The notes under the pieces are model-generated. The model made no database searches. It was not told where the DNA came from and saw only the letters and a program-made list of their open reading frames with translations. A DNA stretch of 64,000 bases from Ruminococcus sp. (lineage in GTDB: Bacteria > Bacillota > Clostridia > Oscillospirales > Ruminococcaceae): contig JAISHV010000084.1 of the NCBI GenBank assembly GCA_031262495.1, forward strand, positions 30,082 through 94,081. The letters run 5' to 3'. The stretch's first letter is position 1. Every line of letters begins with the position of its first letter. A program made the position numbers and the translations under genes. Positions 8,491 through 16,129 of the stretch are shown one piece after another.

Positions 8491-10248
8491 ATGAAAGAAC
8501 ACTCCCTAAAAAAAATCCAGTACATAGTTATAATTTTCTCACTGATTTTGTTCGTGTCTGTAGGCGTAATTTCTATAAGCTCAATCCTTGAGATGAACGG
8601 CGAAGCGCGTATTGTCAATTACGCCGGGATTGTCAGGGGCGGTTCACAGAAGCTTTTTAAAATGGAAATGTATGCGTATTTCACCGACAGCAGTCTTGAT
8701 TTACAAAAGCGCGACAATCTTACTGCGCGGCTTGATAATATTATTGATTGCCTGATTGACGGCGGTCTTGTTGTTTCTGACCAAAAAACCCTTATTAAGC
8801 TCGGCGACCCGATTTTTGAAGCTAATATGAAACGAATCCGAGAATCGTTTGACCGTATAAGGGAAGAAATTTCACTTGTCAGAGCGGGGAAATTACCCGA
8901 TGAATTTTATTCACTCACTGAAACTTATTTTAGTTTATGTGATGAGACTGTCGGTGACAGCGAGAATTTTTCGCAAAAACAGGTTAATAAGAATTTAACA
9001 TTACTCATTTTTGTGAATCTCCTGTTGCTTGTAATCTTGATTTTAGCGGGTGTGAATGTCTTTTCAGCGCGCAAAAACAAAGCTAAAGCCGAGGCTTTGT
9101 CAGAGGTAGCTTTGAATGCCGAACGCGAAAGCCGTGCTAAATCATCATTTTTGGCGAATATGTCACACGAAATCCGTACACCTCTTAATGCCATAATCGG
9201 AATGTCCGCTATTGCCGACAGATCAACTGACGAAAAACAGATTTCAAAATGCATCAAGGATATTTGTTCTGCTTCCGATCATCTCTTTAATATTGTCAAT
9301 GATATTTTGGATATTTCAAAAATCGAGTCGGGGAAATTCGAGCTGGGGATAGAGAGCTTTAACCTTAAACAGGCGTTTGACGAAGTCGGTTCAATGTTTC
9401 AAGCCCGCTGTGAAAGCAATGATTTGATTTTTAAAGATACTTCGGATATTGATGAATCAATTTGGGTGAGCGGCGATAAACCGCGTTTTAAACAGGTAAT
9501 GATAAATCTGTTGGCGAATGCCGTAAAATTCACCCCGTCAGGCGGGGAAGTCGTCTTTTCGGGGAATGTTAAAAACGCTGATGAATCAATAAACTGCAAT
9601 GTTTATGTTAAGGATACGGGAATCGGCATGAATGAAGAGCAGATAAAAAAGCTCTTTGCGCCGTTTGAACAGGCAGGAGCCAATGTTTCGCTCAAATACG
9701 GCGGCACAGGACTCGGGCTCGCTATCAGCCGTAATATCGTGAACCTCATGGGCGGCGAAATTTACGTAAAATCAGAGCCGGGTAAAGGTTCGGAATTCTC
9801 CTTTAACGTGATTTTTAAAGCAGCAGCACCGATAGTTTCCTCCGAAACAGAATATGAATTCCCCGATTTGACAGGGAAACGTCTTTTACTTGTCGATGAT
9901 ATAGAAATAAACCGACATATAGTTACGGCAATTTTAGAAAGTACGCATATTGAAATAACAGAAGCGTCAGACGGAACAGCGGCTGTAAAAGAGGTTGCCG
10001 AATCGCCGGAGAATTTCTTTGATATTATCTTTTTAGATACACGTATGCCGAATATGGACGGTTATGAAGCGGCAAGACAAATCAGAGCACTTAATCGCGC
10101 CGACAGCAAAATTATACCAATAATATCTATGTCCGCGAATGCTTTCAGTGACGACATTAAAGCCGCAATCAACGCCGGAATGAATGACTACCTGACAAAA
10201 CCTGTAGCAATAAACAGAATGGCGGAGATTTTGAATAATTATATGTAA
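8491..10248 (+). CDS. Hybrid sensor histidine kinase/response regulator
   Basis: TM segments, HisKA FLANMSHEIRTPLNAIIG, HATPase GTGLGLAISRNIV, REC LLLVDDIEINRHIV...DIIFLDTRMPNMDGYEAARQIR. Confidence 0.92.
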   Translation: MKEHSLKKIQYIVIIFSLILFVSVGVISISSILEMNGEARIVNYAGIVRGGSQKLFKMEMYAYFTDSSLDLQKRDNLTARLDNIIDCLIDGGLVVSDQKTLIKLGDPIFEANMKRIRESFDRIREEISLVRAGKLPDEFYSLTETYFSLCDETVGDSENFSQKQVNKNLTLLIFVNLLLLVILILAGVNVFSARKNKAKAEALSEVALNAERESRAKSSFLANMSHEIRTPLNAIIGMSAIADRSTDEKQISKCIKDICSASDHLFNIVNDILDISKIESGKFELGIESFNLKQAFDEVGSMFQARCESNDLIFKDTSDIDESIWVSGDKPRFKQVMINLLANAVKFTPSGGEVVFSGNVKNADESINCNVYVKDTGIGMNEEQIKKLFAPFEQAGANVSLKYGGTGLGLAISRNIVNLMGGEIYVKSEPGKGSEFSFNVIFKAAAPIVSSETEYEFPDLTGKRLLLVDDIEINRHIVTAILESTHIEITEASDGTAAVKEVAESPENFFDIIFLDTRMPNMDGYEAARQIRALNRADSKIIPIISMSANAFSDDIKAAINAGMNDYLTKPVAINRMAEILNNYM

Positions 10249-10312
10249 ACACAGATGACAACACAGAGGACAGAATACAGAATACAGAATACAGAGTACA
10301 GAATACAGATTA
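10249..10312 (+). repeat. ACAGAAT heptamer array starting immediately after a stop codon
   Basis: TAA then acacagatgacaacacagaggacagaatacagaatacagaatacagagtacagaatacag. Confidence 0.9.
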
Positions 10313-10357
10313 CGAATGTAGCGTTTATCAGTAAACCGCACAGCGTTTAGAATGTGC

Positions 10358-10383
10358 GGGCGGGCGAGGGCGCCCGCCCCTAC
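10358..10383. repeat. GTAGGGGCG-type hairpin
   Basis: GGGCGGGCG-AGGG-CGCCCGCCC followed by CTAC. Confidence 0.85.
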
Positions 10384-10404
10384 AAAATATCAATTTTGAG
10401 CTTG

Positions 10405-10716
10405 AAGCCGATAAACGAAAATATCAAAATCGCTTCCAGACCGCCACCATGCCGCCACAGGGGGAGAGGGGTAGGGGGTGCAGGGGGTGTAGGGGGAAGG
10501 GGGCGGCGGGTTAATACCGCCGCTATAGCCGCCCCCTTCCCCCTTACCCCTGACAAAGTCATGCAAACGTGACATTCACGACATTCATACAACATTCATA
10601 TTGACATTCAAACGGACATTCACAGACATTCATATTGACAATCATATGACATTCAAACGCGACATTCATCCGACATTCACAGTCTGACCTCTAACTTCTA
10701 ATATCTAACTTCTTTG
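10405..10716 (-). repeat. Composite mosaic repeat, copy A
   Basis: Head gataaacgaaaatatcaaaatcgc, G-run hairpin 10459-10557, 10 GACATTCA units 10571-10680, heptamers to 10716. Confidence 0.9.
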
Positions 10717-11680
10717 TTGGTTGATAATTATTTCTTTCTGTTTCTGAACTCAGTTTACATTCTATAACTTCACTGCCGGACGGGGTTGCTTGTCCGTCTT
10801 CTATTGTGAAAGTCTGCTGAAATATAAATGTATTATAATCAGGCGGGTCTGAATGTCCGCCGTAACAGAAATTACCGAGAGAATAGACTATATTCACACC
10901 GTTATAGTTTTCAATTTCGCCTACTACATGAGGGTGAGTGCCGACTACAAGGTCTGCTCCGGCATTAACCGCCGCGTGACCGAGTGTTTGTTGGAGATTC
11001 GTCGGTTTGTAGTTGTATTCCTCGCCCCAGTGAAAATAAACCGTCAAAATTTCACATTTTTCAGCCGCCGCCGTTACTCTTTCGGTAACTTCAGGTGCGG
11101 TTATGTCCCATTGCGTGAATCCCAAAAAACCCAGTGTAACGCCTTTACATTCGGTATAATATTCGTCTGAATATCCGAAATAGGCTATGTCGGCTGCCGT
11201 TAATGCGGCTTTGGTGTCTTCTTTCCCCTCTGATAAGAAGTCGTTGTGATGGTTGTTCGCGACACTCACTATTTCAACGCTGCCCTCTGTTAAAATCGAG
11301 GTATATTCTTCTTCGCCGCGGAATAAAAATTGCCGCCCGGGTCTTTGTGTAACTGCATCCGTCAGGGTTGTTTCAAGATTTACTACGGTGAAATCATCCG
11401 CCGCGAAAATCTCTTTTACATTACGTAAAAACCACTCCGCACCCTCTGTGTCATACATTTTGCCGAAACGCTTTTCGCCGCTCGTTAAAACGTCGCCGCC
11501 GAGTGTAAAATCCCCCGCCGCCGAAATAACGATGGTCTGCGGTAATTTTAATAAGTCGTCGGCGGGTATTTCAACTTGTGTTTGCTGTAGGGTAGGTTTA
11601 TATTCAAAATTATGTAATTCGCCCATACCGCCGAGAGCCGTGATTATTATAGCTAAAAACGCTAAAATTCTATCAATCAT
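10691..11680 (-). CDS. CapA-family protein (poly-gamma-glutamate synthesis-like)
   Basis: AGDFTLGGDVL...VVNLETTLTD...SVANNHHNDF...FHWGEEYNYKPTNLQQTLGHAAVNAGADLVVGTHPHVVGEIENYNGVNIVYSLGNF. Confidence 0.88.
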   Translation of the reverse strand: MIDRILAFLAIIITALGGMGELHNFEYKPTLQQTQVEIPADDLLKLPQTIVISAAGDFTLGGDVLTSGEKRFGKMYDTEGAEWFLRNVKEIFAADDFTVVNLETTLTDAVTQRPGRQFLFRGEEEYTSILTEGSVEIVSVANNHHNDFLSEGKEDTKAALTAADIAYFGYSDEYYTECKGVTLGFLGFTQWDITAPEVTERVTAAAEKCEILTVYFHWGEEYNYKPTNLQQTLGHAAVNAGADLVVGTHPHVVGEIENYNGVNIVYSLGNFCYGGHSDPPDYNTFIFQQTFTIEDGQATPSGSEVIECKLSSETERNNYQPTKKLDIRS

Positions 11681-11806
11681 TTTAAAATCCTCTTAATATG
11701 ACATCTTTTGTATATTATACCATTATTATTATGCAAAAAAAGTCAAATTAAGGGATATAAATTGAAATAATTACTTTTATTTTTTCGTTTAACATGAAAT
11801 ATCTAC

Positions 11807-11835
11807 TTGAAATTTTTAAATAAGTGTGTTATAAT
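11807..11835 (+). promoter_or_regulatory. Promoter TTGAAA-17bp-TATAAT
   Basis: 11807-11812 and 11830-11835. Confidence 0.65.
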
Positions 11836-11875
11836 ATTAATATCTGATATTTAAAAAATTCGGAGATTTATTTTT

Positions 11876-13120
11876 ATGACGCTGACACAAAAAATAATAG
11901 CCGCAAAAAGCGGGAATGAAATCGTCAAATCCGGGGAACTTGTTACCTGTGATGTAGATATTGTGCTGGGGAATGATATTACCGCACCTGTGGCAATCCA
12001 CGAATTCAGCAAACATGGTTTTTCAAAGGTTTTTGACAAAGAAAAAATCGTTCTTGTTATGGATCATTTTACGCCGAATAAGGATATAGCATCGGCAGAG
12101 AATGTGAAACTTTGCAGACAGTTTGCGCGAAATTTTAATATAGAACATTTCTTTGAAATCGGCTGCGGAAAAAACCACGGCATAGAACATACGCTTTTAC
12201 CCGAAGAGGGGCTTGTGACTGCCGGGGATTTTATCATCGGCGCGGATTCTCATACCTGTACATACGGTGCGCTGGGGGCTTTTTCGACAGGCAGCGGTTC
12301 TACCGATATGGCGGCGGCGATGTATTCAGGGAAAATGTGGGTTAAAGTTCCGTCTGCTATAAAAATAAATATGACCGGTAAACCCGCCGACGATGTATGC
12401 GGAAAAGATATAATTCTTCATATAATCGGGAAAATCGGTGTTGACGGGGCTTTATATAAATCGCTTGAATTTGTGGGCGAGGGTGTTTCCTATCTGTCTA
12501 TGGACGACCGTTTCACGATGGCAAATATGGCGGTTGAGGCGGGCGCGAAAAACGGTATTTTTGAGACAGACAGTAAAACGCTTGAATTTTTAAGTAAAAC
12601 CGGAGCAAAAACTCCGGCTGAATACAAAGCAGATTCCGATGATGATTATGAGAAAATTCTCGATTTCGATTTATCAAAAATAAAACGCTGTGTTGCTCTG
12701 CCGTCGTTGCCGTCTAATGTGAAAAATGCAGAAGATGTTGATCTGACGATTCAGCAAGTTGTAATCGGGTCTTGTACAAACGGCAGAATTTCAGACCTCA
12801 GGGATGCCGCTAATGTTTTGAAAGATAAAAAAGTTGCCCCGGGAGTGAGATGTATCATAATCCCGGCGACACAGGCAGTATGGAAACAAGCACTCAAAGA
12901 GGGTTTGCTTGAAATTTTCACCGATTCGGGGTGTATCATCAGTCCCCCGACCTGCGGACCGTGTTTAGGCGGGCATATGGGCATTTTAGCCAAAGGCGAA
13001 CGCGCCGCCGCAACTACGAACCGCAATTTTGTAGGGCGAATGGGTTCCCCCCAATCAGAAGTAGTACTGTGTTCCCCCATAACAGCGGCGTTGGCGGCAC
13101 TGAACGGTAGGATTTCTTAG
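11876..13120 (+). CDS. leuC: 3-isopropylmalate dehydratase large subunit / homoaconitase family
   Basis: [73 protein letters not shown]. Confidence 0.88.
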   Translation: MTLTQKIIAAKSGNEIVKSGELVTCDVDIVLGNDITAPVAIHEFSKHGFSKVFDKEKIVLVMDHFTPNKDIASAENVKLCRQFARNFNIEHFFEIGCGKNHGIEHTLLPEEGLVTAGDFIIGADSHTCTYGALGAFSTGSGSTDMAAAMYSGKMWVKVPSAIKINMTGKPADDVCGKDIILHIIGKIGVDGALYKSLEFVGEGVSYLSMDDRFTMANMAVEAGAKNGIFETDSKTLEFLSKTGAKTPAEYKADSDDDYEKILDFDLSKIKRCVALPSLPSNVKNAEDVDLTIQQVVIGSCTNGRISDLRDAANVLKDKKVAPGVRCIIIPATQAVWKQALKEGLLEIFTDSGCIISPPTCGPCLGGHMGILAKGERAAATTNRNFVGRMGSPQSEVVLCSPITAALAALNGRIS

Positions 13121-13126
13121 AAATTT

Positions 13127-13615
13127 ATGAAATTACAAATAAGCGGAATTGTAGAAGATTCCATAGTAGACGGACCGGGTTTTCGGACGGCAATATTTGT
13201 GCAAGGCTGTGAGAAGAATTGTCCCGGCTGTCATAATCCGCAGACGCACGATAAAACAGGCGGCAAAACAGTCGATACAGCGGATATAACAAAAGATTTC
13301 GGGAAAAATCCGATGACACAGGGTATTACTCTGACAGGTGGTGAGCCCTTTTTACAGCCGCGCCCTCTTATAGAAATAGCCAAAGCGGCGCACGAAAAGG
13401 GATTAGATGTATATGTATATTCGGGTTATACGTATGAAGAAATTTTAAAAGACCCCGAAAAAAAAGCACTGCTTAATGAGTGCGACGTGCTAATTGACGG
13501 TGAATATATAGAATCAGAGCGTAGTTTAGACCTGAAATTCAAGGGCAGTAAGAATCAGAGAACAATACAGATGTCAACACAGATGTCAGAAGTCAGAAGT
13601 CAGAAGACAGAGTGA
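13127..13615 (+). CDS. nrdG: Anaerobic ribonucleoside-triphosphate reductase activating protein, C-terminus replaced by repeat
   Basis: SIVDGPGFRTAIFVQGCEKNCPGCHNPQTHD radical SAM motif, GITLTGGEPFLQ; tail TIQMSTQMSEVRSQKTE from the heptamer array. Confidence 0.85.
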   Translation: MKLQISGIVEDSIVDGPGFRTAIFVQGCEKNCPGCHNPQTHDKTGGKTVDTADITKDFGKNPMTQGITLTGGEPFLQPRPLIEIAKAAHEKGLDVYVYSGYTYEEILKDPEKKALLNECDVLIDGEYIESERSLDLKFKGSKNQRTIQMSTQMSEVRSQKTE

Positions 13616-13935
13616 CGCAAATACGATTTTTAAGTTTTTCAACTAAATTTTCAAAATAGAAACTTCAATTCTAAAATTTGAGGAACTAAGTGAGAAAACA
13701 GAGACAGCCCAGTCTGACCTCTGACTTCTGATTTCTGACCTCTGTTACGGGGCGTAGCAACACAGATGTCAGAAGTCAGAAGACAGAGTGACGCAAATAC
13801 GATTTTTAAGTTTTTCAACTAAATTTTCAAAATAGAAACTTCAAATTCAAAAATTTGAGGAACGAAGTGAGAAAACAGAGACAGCCAAGTCTGACCTCTG
13901 ACTTCTGATATCTGACCTCTGTTACGGGGCGTAGC
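13576..13935. repeat. Tandem duplication (~177 bp x 2) including 11 nt of the tRNA-Pro 5' end
   Basis: Copies 13576-13758 and 13759-13935 share acagatgtcagaag...agtgacgcaaatacgatttttaagtttttcaactaaattttcaaaatagaaacttcaa...tctgttacggggcgtagc. Confidence 0.9.
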
Positions 13936-13998
13936 TCAGTTTGGTAGAGTGCCTGCTTTGGGAGCAGGATGCCGCAGGTTCAAGTCCTGTCGCCCCGA
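13925..13998 (+). tRNA. tRNA-Pro(TGG)
   Basis: CGGGGCG/CGCCCCG acceptor stem, CCTGC-TTTGGGA-GCAGG anticodon stem-loop, GGTTCAAGTCC T-arm. Confidence 0.95.
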
Positions 13999-14151
13999 TA
14001 TCGGCAACCCGCCGGTTAATTCGCGATGGGAATCTTTCAGAAAAATAAATATGCTCACCGCGTAGAAGTACTAATTGCATCTCCTACGCGGTTAGCATTT
14101 TTAAATTTATGAAAGACTACCATCGCGAATCAGCCCTGCCGGGGCACCGGC
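13999..14151. repeat. REP-like inverted repeat element (two arms, ~46 bp each)
   Basis: attcgcgatgggaatctttcag...atgctcaccgcgtag / ctacgcggttagcat...atgaaagactaccatcgcgaat. Confidence 0.85.
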
Positions 14152-15147
14152 TATAGTACACCGAAAACTGAATTCGCCCGTTCCTGCTGTATAATCTAAA
14201 ATAGGATCGCTGTTTTCAACTACGGCGACAATTGAATTACCGTCTTCATCTGTGAAATATTCATATTCCGTTGTTTTCGGTTCGGTCAGAGCTTTAAAAA
14301 TAAACGCTCTGTAACGGTCAAAATCAGCGATGCTCATGTTATCTGAAAGCTTGATTGTTTCACCGTTAATCGTTACTGCACTTGGACGGCTGTTGTCAAA
14401 TTCAAAGTCTTCCGGTTTATTTAGTAGTTTACTTTCGTCATAAAATTGCAGCTTATCATCAATTATCGGAATAATATTATGGAAATTTACAGCATCAATG
14501 ATAACATCATTCGCAAGATAAAATCCATCTGCTTCAAGAATCAAATTTGCAGCCATAGCAGGCAAGTAAACATACCCGGTCTGCCCCTCGAAAACTCTGT
14601 AATCAGAAATGTACTCGGGGGTAACAGGCTCAGAATCAGGCGGTGCTTCAGCCGGAATGTATGAGTCGGGAACCTGCCGCGCAAACGGATCCGGATAAAC
14701 TTTATCAATTCTAACGTACAGTTTTATCCAATCGCCGCCCATTTTTTCCCGATAAAATGCTTTATCGGAAAAAGAACCGAAAAAATCCGTTCCGTTGAAT
14801 GTTTTGGGTTCATCGGTGAACTCTAATTTTTTGCCGAATTTATAGTATTCTGTTCCGTTTTTCCCCTTGGCTTTGCCCGTATATGCACCCGTGCTTTTCC
14901 CGGTTTTGTCAAATTTGTACACGATACCCTTTATTAAATTCAGACCGGTAACGCGTTTGCCGTCAGCATAATAGTATGCGCGTTGTCCTTTTATAAGCGT
15001 CCATCCGTTATAAGGCACACAAACGCCGTCATCATATGTTATAAACCTTATACCGTCAACCATTTCTGTTGATACGGCATTAATGGTTATGCCCCCAAAA
15101 CTCATAATCACAAAAAGAATTAAAACGGAAACTAATTTCTTTTTCAT
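14107..15147 (-). CDS. Secreted protein with cell-wall/choline-binding-like repeats; function unknown
   Basis: Signal peptide MKKKLVSVLILFVIMSFGGITINAV; YNGWTLIKGQRAYYYADGKRVTGLNLIKGIVYKFDKTGKSTGAYTGKAK. Confidence 0.65.
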   Translation of the reverse strand: MKKKLVSVLILFVIMSFGGITINAVSTEMVDGIRFITYDDGVCVPYNGWTLIKGQRAYYYADGKRVTGLNLIKGIVYKFDKTGKSTGAYTGKAKGKNGTEYYKFGKKLEFTDEPKTFNGTDFFGSFSDKAFYREKMGGDWIKLYVRIDKVYPDPFARQVPDSYIPAEAPPDSEPVTPEYISDYRVFEGQTGYVYLPAMAANLILEADGFYLANDVIIDAVNFHNIIPIIDDKLQFYDESKLLNKPEDFEFDNSRPSAVTINGETIKLSDNMSIADFDRYRAFIFKALTEPKTTEYEYFTDEDGNSIVAVVENSDPILDYTAGTGEFSFRCTIAGAPAGLIRDGSLS

Positions 15148-15301
15148 AACTTGTCTCCTACAGAATTAAAATGCAAAAAAATTCAAATAATAATCGTTGA
15201 CCATTGCCAAAATAGAATCAATGGTAACCGCAAAATATCCTATTTATGTAATGAGATGATTATATCACACGCGCCATTAAATGTCAATATTGGTGTTCAA
15301 A

Positions 15302-15318
15302 TTGACGTAATTTGTCAA
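15302..15318. promoter_or_regulatory. Inverted repeat TTGAC-N7-GTCAA upstream of vapB (candidate operator)
   Basis: TTGACGTAATTTGTCAA. Confidence 0.35.
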
Positions 15319-15358
15319 CTTATTGTAATATTAATTTTTTTTCGGCTGTATATTTTTC

Positions 15359-15387
15359 TTGACAAAATATATATTTTGGTATATACT
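15359..15387 (+). promoter_or_regulatory. vapBC promoter TTGACA-17bp-TATACT
   Basis: 15359-15364 and 15382-15387. Confidence 0.7.
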
Positions 15388-15405
15388 AATAGTGAGGTGA
15401 TTTTT

Positions 15406-15645
15406 ATGACGACTGCTAAAATATTCCCAAACGGACAAAGCCAAGCCGTTAGGCTTCCGAAAGGTTATAGATTTTCTCAAACAGAGGTAGGTATCACGCG
15501 AATCGGCGAAATGGTTGTGTTGTACCCGATAGACCGAAGCTTTGAAATTTTTTCCGCCGTTTCGCCTGTTACCGATGATTTTGAGGAAGCGATTTTGAGT
15601 GCAAGAGAAAACGAAATGCCGACACCGCCGAGGATTGATTTATGA
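15406..15645 (+). CDS. vapB: VapB-type antitoxin (AbrB/SpoVT-like fold)
   Basis: MTTAKIFPNGQSQAVRLPKGYRFSQTEVGITRIGEMVVLYP; stop overlaps vapC start. Confidence 0.85.
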   Translation: MTTAKIFPNGQSQAVRLPKGYRFSQTEVGITRIGEMVVLYPIDRSFEIFSAVSPVTDDFEEAILSARENEMPTPPRIDL

Positions 15646-16052
15646 AATTTATGCTTGACACAAATACGTGCATTTTCATTATGAAGAAAAATGAAGATGT
15701 CATTAAGCAATTTTATATTGAGCGTTATGCGGGCGTGTGTATTTCCTCGATAACACTATCGGAGCTTGAATATGGTGTAGAAAAAAGCAACGCAGTTTTG
15801 CGCAACAGAACAAATTTGTTGGCGTTTTCAACTCTCGTTGATATTTTGCCTTTTGGCGATTCTGCCGCCCAGTGTTACGGGCGTATACGAGCCGACCTTG
15901 AGAAAAAGGGAACTCCTATCGGTTCGCTTGATATGCTGATTGCCGCTCACGCCAAGTCACGCGGTTTAATTCTTGTGACAAATAATACGCGCGAATTTCA
16001 GCGTGTTGACGGACTATCAATTGTAGATTGGGTCTGTTCCTCTCAAATTTAA
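15642..16052 (+). CDS. vapC: VapC-type PIN-domain toxin
   Basis: MKFMLDTNTCIFIMKK...ITLSELEYGVEKS...GSLDMLIAAHAKSRGLILVTNNTREFQRV. Confidence 0.9.
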   Translation: MKFMLDTNTCIFIMKKNEDVIKQFYIERYAGVCISSITLSELEYGVEKSNAVLRNRTNLLAFSTLVDILPFGDSAAQCYGRIRADLEKKGTPIGSLDMLIAAHAKSRGLILVTNNTREFQRVDGLSIVDWVCSSQI

Positions 16053-16063
16053 TATTTTATCTC

Positions 16064-16092
16064 TTGACTTTTTTGAATAAATATGATACAAT
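16064..16092 (+). promoter_or_regulatory. Promoter TTGACT-17bp-TACAAT
   Basis: 16064-16069 and 16087-16092. Confidence 0.6.
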
Positions 16093-16129
16093 ATTTTCTA
16101 TTCTAACGAAAGAGCATTAGAGAAAAAAT

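Noticed and set aside
10354-10595. Short ORFs in composite repeats (also near 25522-25794, 35607-35798, 49619-49982, 56210-56496)
   Set aside because: Pro/Arg/Gly-rich translations of the G-run hairpins in several frames; no coding signal or conservation of frame between copies.
10571-10680. CRISPR array
   Set aside because: The repeated unit is only 8 bp with 1-5 bp spacers drawn from a small fixed set; no unique ~30-bp spacers and no cas genes in the window.
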